Shown: positions 4,553 through 8,224 of the stretch, piece after piece
Layout of the letters: each line of letters opens with the position of its first letter
How positions within the stretch are numbered: the first letter of the stretch is position 1
Translations under genes and position numbers: made by a program
Assembly: GCA_902803365.1 (NCBI GenBank)
Contig: CADCPU010000353.1
Coordinates: 1 to 8,224, forward strand
Direction of reading: 5' to 3'
Length of the DNA stretch: 8,224 nucleotides
DNA from: Oscillospiraceae bacterium
GTDB lineage: Bacteria; Bacillota_A; Clostridia; Saccharofermentanales; Saccharofermentanaceae
The notes under the pieces: model-generated
What the model saw: the letters and a program-made list of their open reading frames with translations, nothing else
What the model was told of the DNA's origin: nothing
Databases searched by the model: none

Positions 4553-7238
4553 ATTTGGCCTCAAGCCAGGTATGTCCGATATTGCAGTCCGCAATAAGCG
4601 GAACATTAAGTTTTACGGCTTTCTCCATCTCTTCCTTAAGAAGCTTTGCGCAAGCCTCTGAATCAGCCTCAGAACATTCTACGATCAATTCATCGTGAAC
4701 CTGCATGACAAGCTTTGCATCAGGTATCTGCTTAAGCAGCGCATGATTGACCCTGTTCATCGCGATCTTAATTATATCAGCCGCCGTACCCTGGATCGGA
4801 GTATTCATGGCAACTCTGAAGCCGAACTCTCTCAAGTTCTTGTTCTGTGACGCGAGCTCATGAAGATATCTTCTTCTCCCGAAGAGTGTATCTGCATAAC
4901 CGAGCTCCTCGCCCTTTTTCTTGAGCGACTCGAGATATTCATGTACGCGCGGAAACTGCTGATAGTATGACTTGATGAGTTCCTTAGCCTCGATATAAGT
5001 GCATCCGAGATCCTGCGATAAGCCGTACTCGGTAACACCGTATATGATACTGAAGTTGACCGTCTTTGCAGCCGAACGCTGCTTTGAAGTAACATCAGCT
5101 TCATCGACTCCGAAAACGCGTGAAGCAGTCCTTCTGTGAATGTCCTGTCCTTCATTAAAAGCAGACATCATGACCTCATCACGAGACATGGATGCGAGAA
5201 GCCTGAGCTCGATCTGAGAATAGTCCGCATCAACGAGAACTCTTCCTTCAGGAGCAGTAAATGCATTACGGATACGCTCGCCTTCAGAAGTCCTTACCGG
5301 GATATTCTGAAGGTTCGGTTCTGTTGAAGATAGCCTTCCAGTATTTGTAAGAGCCTGAGTAAAAGTTGTCCTGATCCTGCCGTCCGGGCCGATCTTATCA
5401 GACAGACCTGTCGCATAAGTCGAATCAAGCTTTGTAAGGCTCCTGTAGTCAATGATATAAGGGATCACAGGATGATCATCGCGAAGTGAGTTCAATACTT
5501 CGATCGACGTCGAATAAGATCCCGTCTTGCTCTTCTTGCCGTGCTTTAATCCGAGATCCTCAAAGAGGACTCTCGACAATTGCTTCGGTGAGCTGATGAG
5601 GAATTCCTGACCCGTAAGTTCATAGATCTTGTTTTCGATCACTTCGATACGCGACTTAAACTCCTCATGAAGATTCTTAAGTTCCTCGCTCGATACGTGC
5701 ATTCCGTTTCGCTCGATCCTGTCGAGTGTTATAACGAGCGGAAATTCGATCGCAAAGAGAAGATCCTCGATCTTGTTTTCCTTGATCTCGCGGAACTGCG
5801 AGATAGCAACATATACGGACAATAGTGCATTGGCTGCGGCCTTCTCCTGTGCCTCATTCTCGCTTACCTGTTCAAAGAGCGAGATCTGTCCGACCTCTGA
5901 TTTGATCGGATACTGAAGTCCGAGCGTGCGCTCATATATCGTCTCAAAACTTACGTCATTACCCGATACGCGGTTTAATACATACGCGCAGATCATAACA
6001 TCGAAAACGCTCTTCAAACCCTCGATCGGCTTAGCGAGCACTTTGTTATTTGTTTTGTAATCGATGCTGACCGGAAGCACTTTGACACCGCCCTTGACGA
6101 TCTCGCTCCAGAGCGTATCAGCCTCACTCCGAGGAACAGCATAAACAACGCTCTGTGATCTTAATGCAACCAGTAGCATATCTTCAAAGAACGCGATCGA
6201 ATAAAACGGCTCGTCATCTTTGTTCTCGAATCCGATGATCTTCGAAGCACACTCCGACGCAGAGACCTTGCTGATGCTTATATTCTCAGCAAGTCCGTCG
6301 ATCTCGCCTGCGTACTCGAAAACAGCCCTGTCCATATCACCGCTCATATCAGGCAGCGATACCTTCATGGATGTCATACCGAGCTTTTTGATGACAGCTT
6401 TAAGACCCAAGCGTGAAAGCTCATCCATGAGCTCCTGATCCTTACTTACTTCGTAATTTGTATCAGGTGTCTCAACGTCAACATCACGGTCGATCGTGCA
6501 GAGCTTGAGGCTCAATGCAAGGTGCTCTTCCTGACCCGTGAGCCTGTCTTTCAAAGTACCCTTTATAGACTCGAGATTTGCATATATGTTATCGATATCG
6601 CCATAGTCTGAGATGAGCTTAAAAGCAGTCTTCTCGCCTACCTTGTCGATACCCTTTATGTTATCCGAATTATCACCCATCAACGCCTTAACATAGATAA
6701 AGCGATCAGGCGATACGCCGTACATCTCTTCAAAGACTTCCCTTGTCACGAGAAGGCGCGGAGGCTTTCCCTTACCCGACTGCGGAAGGACGACCGATAC
6801 ATTCTGATCGATGAGCTGATAGTCATCATGATCGCCCGAATAGATGAATACGACATCACCTTCAGAAGAGAATCTTTTCGAGAGCGTACCGATAAGATCG
6901 TCAGCCTCAAAACCTTCCTTCTCAAGACGCGCGATACCCATCTTATCAAGGATGGTCTTAAGGATCGGGATCTGCGTGCGAAGCTCATCAGGCATAGGCT
7001 TACGCGTAGCCTTATAATCCTCTGAGAGCTTGTGGCGGAAAGTCGGTGCATGAACGTCAAAGAGCACGCACACATCCGTCGGCTGATACTCGTCAACAAC
7101 GCTGAAGAACGAATTGAAAAATCCGCTCAGCGCACCCGTCGGCGTACCGTCGGGAGCAGTAAGCATCGCCCTGCCCGCATAAGCAAAATGCGAGCGGTAC
7201 ATTATCGAATATCCGTCGACCAGAAGGACTTTTCTCAT
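4551..7238 (-). CDS. polA: DNA polymerase I (5'-nuclease active, 3'-5' exonuclease motifs lost)
   Basis: This complete 895-aa family A polymerase removes RNA primers and fills gaps during replication and repair. The 5'-nuclease domain (1-290) keeps its metal ligands: D8, D61, E111, D113, D114, D136, D138, D189 and D192, with the helix-hairpin-helix GDNSDNIKGIDKVGEKTA at 188-205. The middle domain (about 310-480) has the proofreading fold but not its chemistry. No DxE of Exo I is present, the Exo III YxxxD is absent, and only the Exo II aspartate in VFDVMICAYVLN (411-422) seems kept. The polymerase domain is intact: TGRLSSTEPNLQNIP (633-647), motif A DADYSQIELRLLA (670-682), the O-helix with R721, K725, F729 and Y733, and motif C QVHDELIVE (846-854). 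F729 at the E. coli F762 position predicts discrimination against dideoxynucleotides. The start has GAGG at 7249-7246 seven bases upstream and overlaps the previous gene's stop as ATGA (7238-7235). The downstream neighbour is coaE. Confidence 0.99.
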   Translation of the reverse strand: MRKVLLVDGYSIMYRSHFAYAGRAMLTAPDGTPTGALSGFFNSFFSVVDEYQPTDVCVLFDVHAPTFRHKLSEDYKATRKPMPDELRTQIPILKTILDKMGIARLEKEGFEADDLIGTLSKRFSSEGDVVFIYSGDHDDYQLIDQNVSVVLPQSGKGKPPRLLVTREVFEEMYGVSPDRFIYVKALMGDNSDNIKGIDKVGEKTAFKLISDYGDIDNIYANLESIKGTLKDRLTGQEEHLALSLKLCTIDRDVDVETPDTNYEVSKDQELMDELSRLGLKAVIKKLGMTSMKVSLPDMSGDMDRAVFEYAGEIDGLAENISISKVSASECASKIIGFENKDDEPFYSIAFFEDMLLVALRSQSVVYAVPRSEADTLWSEIVKGGVKVLPVSIDYKTNNKVLAKPIEGLKSVFDVMICAYVLNRVSGNDVSFETIYERTLGLQYPIKSEVGQISLFEQVSENEAQEKAAANALLSVYVAISQFREIKENKIEDLLFAIEFPLVITLDRIERNGMHVSSEELKNLHEEFKSRIEVIENKIYELTGQEFLISSPKQLSRVLFEDLGLKHGKKSKTGSYSTSIEVLNSLRDDHPVIPYIIDYRSLTKLDSTYATGLSDKIGPDGRIRTTFTQALTNTGRLSSTEPNLQNIPVRTSEGERIRNAFTAPEGRVLVDADYSQIELRLLASMSRDEVMMSAFNEGQDIHRRTASRVFGVDEADVTSKQRSAAKTVNFSIIYGVTEYGLSQDLGCTYIEAKELIKSYYQQFPRVHEYLESLKKKGEELGYADTLFGRRRYLHELASQNKNLREFGFRVAMNTPIQGTAADIIKIAMNRVNHALLKQIPDAKLVMQVHDELIVECSEADSEACAKLLKEEMEKAVKLNVPLIADCNIGHTWLEAK

Positions 7239-8224
7239 GACTTTACCTCGTTATTCTTAGCGTGCATTGCGTGCGCCGTGGATATCATAAGCTTGATACG
7301 GTTGAGCTGGTTAGCCTCGGAAGCGCCAGGATCGTAGTCGATAGGAATGATGTTCGACTGCGGATACTGACGGCGGAGCTCCTTGATCATACCCTTACCT
7401 GTTACGTGGTTCGGCAAACATGCAAATGGTTGCGCACATATGATATTCGGAACGCCTTCCTGGATAAGTTCGATCATCTCGGCCGTAAGGAACCAACCCT
7501 CACCGCAGAAGTTACCGCAACTCAGGATCGAGCATGACTTCTTAGCGAGTTCGTCGATCTTCTGTGACTGCATGAACTTACCGTTCGTCTTCGCGAAAGC
7601 TTCGTTGATCGGCTTTCTGTACATCTCAAGGATGTTGATCGCCTGACGGTTGATAAACGCCGTCTTCTTGCTGTAGCCGATGTTCTCTGCAGACCAGATC
7701 GGGTTGTGACAGCAATAGAGGAAGAAGTCCAGTACGCCCGGAAGAACGCCCTCGCATCCCTCCTGCTCGATTACGTCGATCGCATTGTTGTTTGCATCAG
7801 GCTGGAACTTAACGAGGATCTCACCGACGAGGCCGACACGCGGCTTTCTCGGGATATCGCGAAGCGGCAGCTTATCGAACTTCTCGACAGCAAACTTGAT
7901 GAACTTATGGTAGCTCTTGATCTTAGGGAGATTCTCCATATCGACTCCGATATCTGCGAGACAATCCCTGATCTTTTTCTTCTCTTCAGGTGTCTTGGAG
8001 AAGTAGCTGTTAGGCATGACTACGTCATATCTCTCCGAGATATCATCCTCAAAATCAGTCTTGTTGATCATCGCACGTCCGATCCTGTTGATATAGGAAT
8101 AGAGTGCATTGGCAGAGCCCGGTACGAGCTCATAAGGACGAGTCCTGTAAAGCATCGTGGAGATCATATCACCCAAAGCAAGACCCTTTACCGCATCATG
8201 GATGATCTTAGGTCTTACAAGGAA
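7235..8224 (-). CDS. Acyl-CoA dehydratase activase-related protein, C-terminal part (5' end outside window)
   Basis: The minus-strand frame is open from base 8224 to the stop at 7237-7235 and yields 329 residues with no stop at the edge, so the gene continues beyond the window. The sequence resembles the C-terminal part of the large clostridial proteins that join BcrAD/BadFG-type activase domains to a 2-hydroxyglutaryl-CoA dehydratase-like (DUF2229/COG3580-3581) region. Numbering from the edge, recognisable blocks are GLVGEILVKFQPDANNN (131-147), CCHNPIW (171-177), SCGNFCGEGWF (235-245), CAQPFACLPNHVTGKGM (263-279) and IDYDPGASEANQLNRIKLM (295-313). The conserved cysteines (C171, C172, C236, C240, C263, C269) suit iron-sulfur ligands. 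Characterised activases use ATP to drive an electron into a radical dehydratase, but the role of these large fused forms is not established. An internal TTG at 8176 could be read as a start but falls within conserved sequence, so I reject it. The stop overlaps the polA ATG. Confidence 0.86.
   Translation of the reverse strand, partial: FLVRPKIIHDAVKGLALGDMISTMLYRTRPYELVPGSANALYSYINRIGRAMINKTDFEDDISERYDVVMPNSYFSKTPEEKKKIRDCLADIGVDMENLPKIKSYHKFIKFAVEKFDKLPLRDIPRKPRVGLVGEILVKFQPDANNNAIDVIEQEGCEGVLPGVLDFFLYCCHNPIWSAENIGYSKKTAFINRQAINILEMYRKPINEAFAKTNGKFMQSQKIDELAKKSCSILSCGNFCGEGWFLTAEMIELIQEGVPNIICAQPFACLPNHVTGKGMIKELRRQYPQSNIIPIDYDPGASEANQLNRIKLMISTAHAMHAKNNEVKS

Noticed and set aside
7235..8176. 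TTG at 8176 as the start of the activase-like gene
   Set aside because: The frame remains open through conserved-looking sequence to the window edge, and the family is far longer. The codon is internal.

Overview
This window looks like a housekeeping stretch of a bacterial chromosome from an anaerobic Firmicute, probably Clostridia (Lachnospiraceae- or Oscillospiraceae-like). I infer this from three things: a large 2-hydroxyacyl-CoA dehydratase activase-type protein, a family common in anaerobic clostridia; a DNA polymerase I with a degenerate proofreading domain, as seen in Bacillus relatives; and strong AGGAGG-type ribosome binding sites. The genus cannot be read from the sequence alone.

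Layout from left to right. Positions 1-2192, minus strand: a two-gene unit, comM (YifB-type Mg-chelatase-like AAA+ ATPase) followed by dprA. The dprA gene runs off the left edge after 217 codons. The two overlap by ATGA, and both belong to the DNA-uptake/recombination toolkit. Positions 2193-2401: a divergent intergenic region with a clear sigma-A promoter for ychF and several short inverted repeats. Positions 2402-3493, plus strand: ychF, a complete Obg-family ATPase/GTPase with strongly biased codons, apparently monocistronic. Positions 3494-3625: a convergent intergenic region with a 24-bp perfect palindrome that should terminate transcription in both directions, followed by three tandem 10-bp units.

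Positions 3626-8224, minus strand: a tightly packed unit read right to left. It consists of an acyl-CoA dehydratase activase-like gene (only its 3' 329 codons are here), polA, coaE and a 104-aa membrane protein of unknown function. The activase/polA and coaE/membrane-protein junctions are ATGA overlaps, and polA/coaE are 8 bases apart, so translational coupling is likely throughout.

The genes are individually ordinary: DNA repair and replication (polA), coenzyme A synthesis (coaE), translation/stress ATPase (ychF), and processing of incoming DNA (comM, dprA). I see no CRISPR array, tRNA, rRNA, transposon or phage gene, and no evidence of a new multi-gene system. The parts worth a second look are the unknown membrane protein coupled to coaE, the missing proofreading residues in polA, the operon link between a CoA-dehydratase activase and polA, and the repeated or palindromic elements in the two intergenic regions around ychF.
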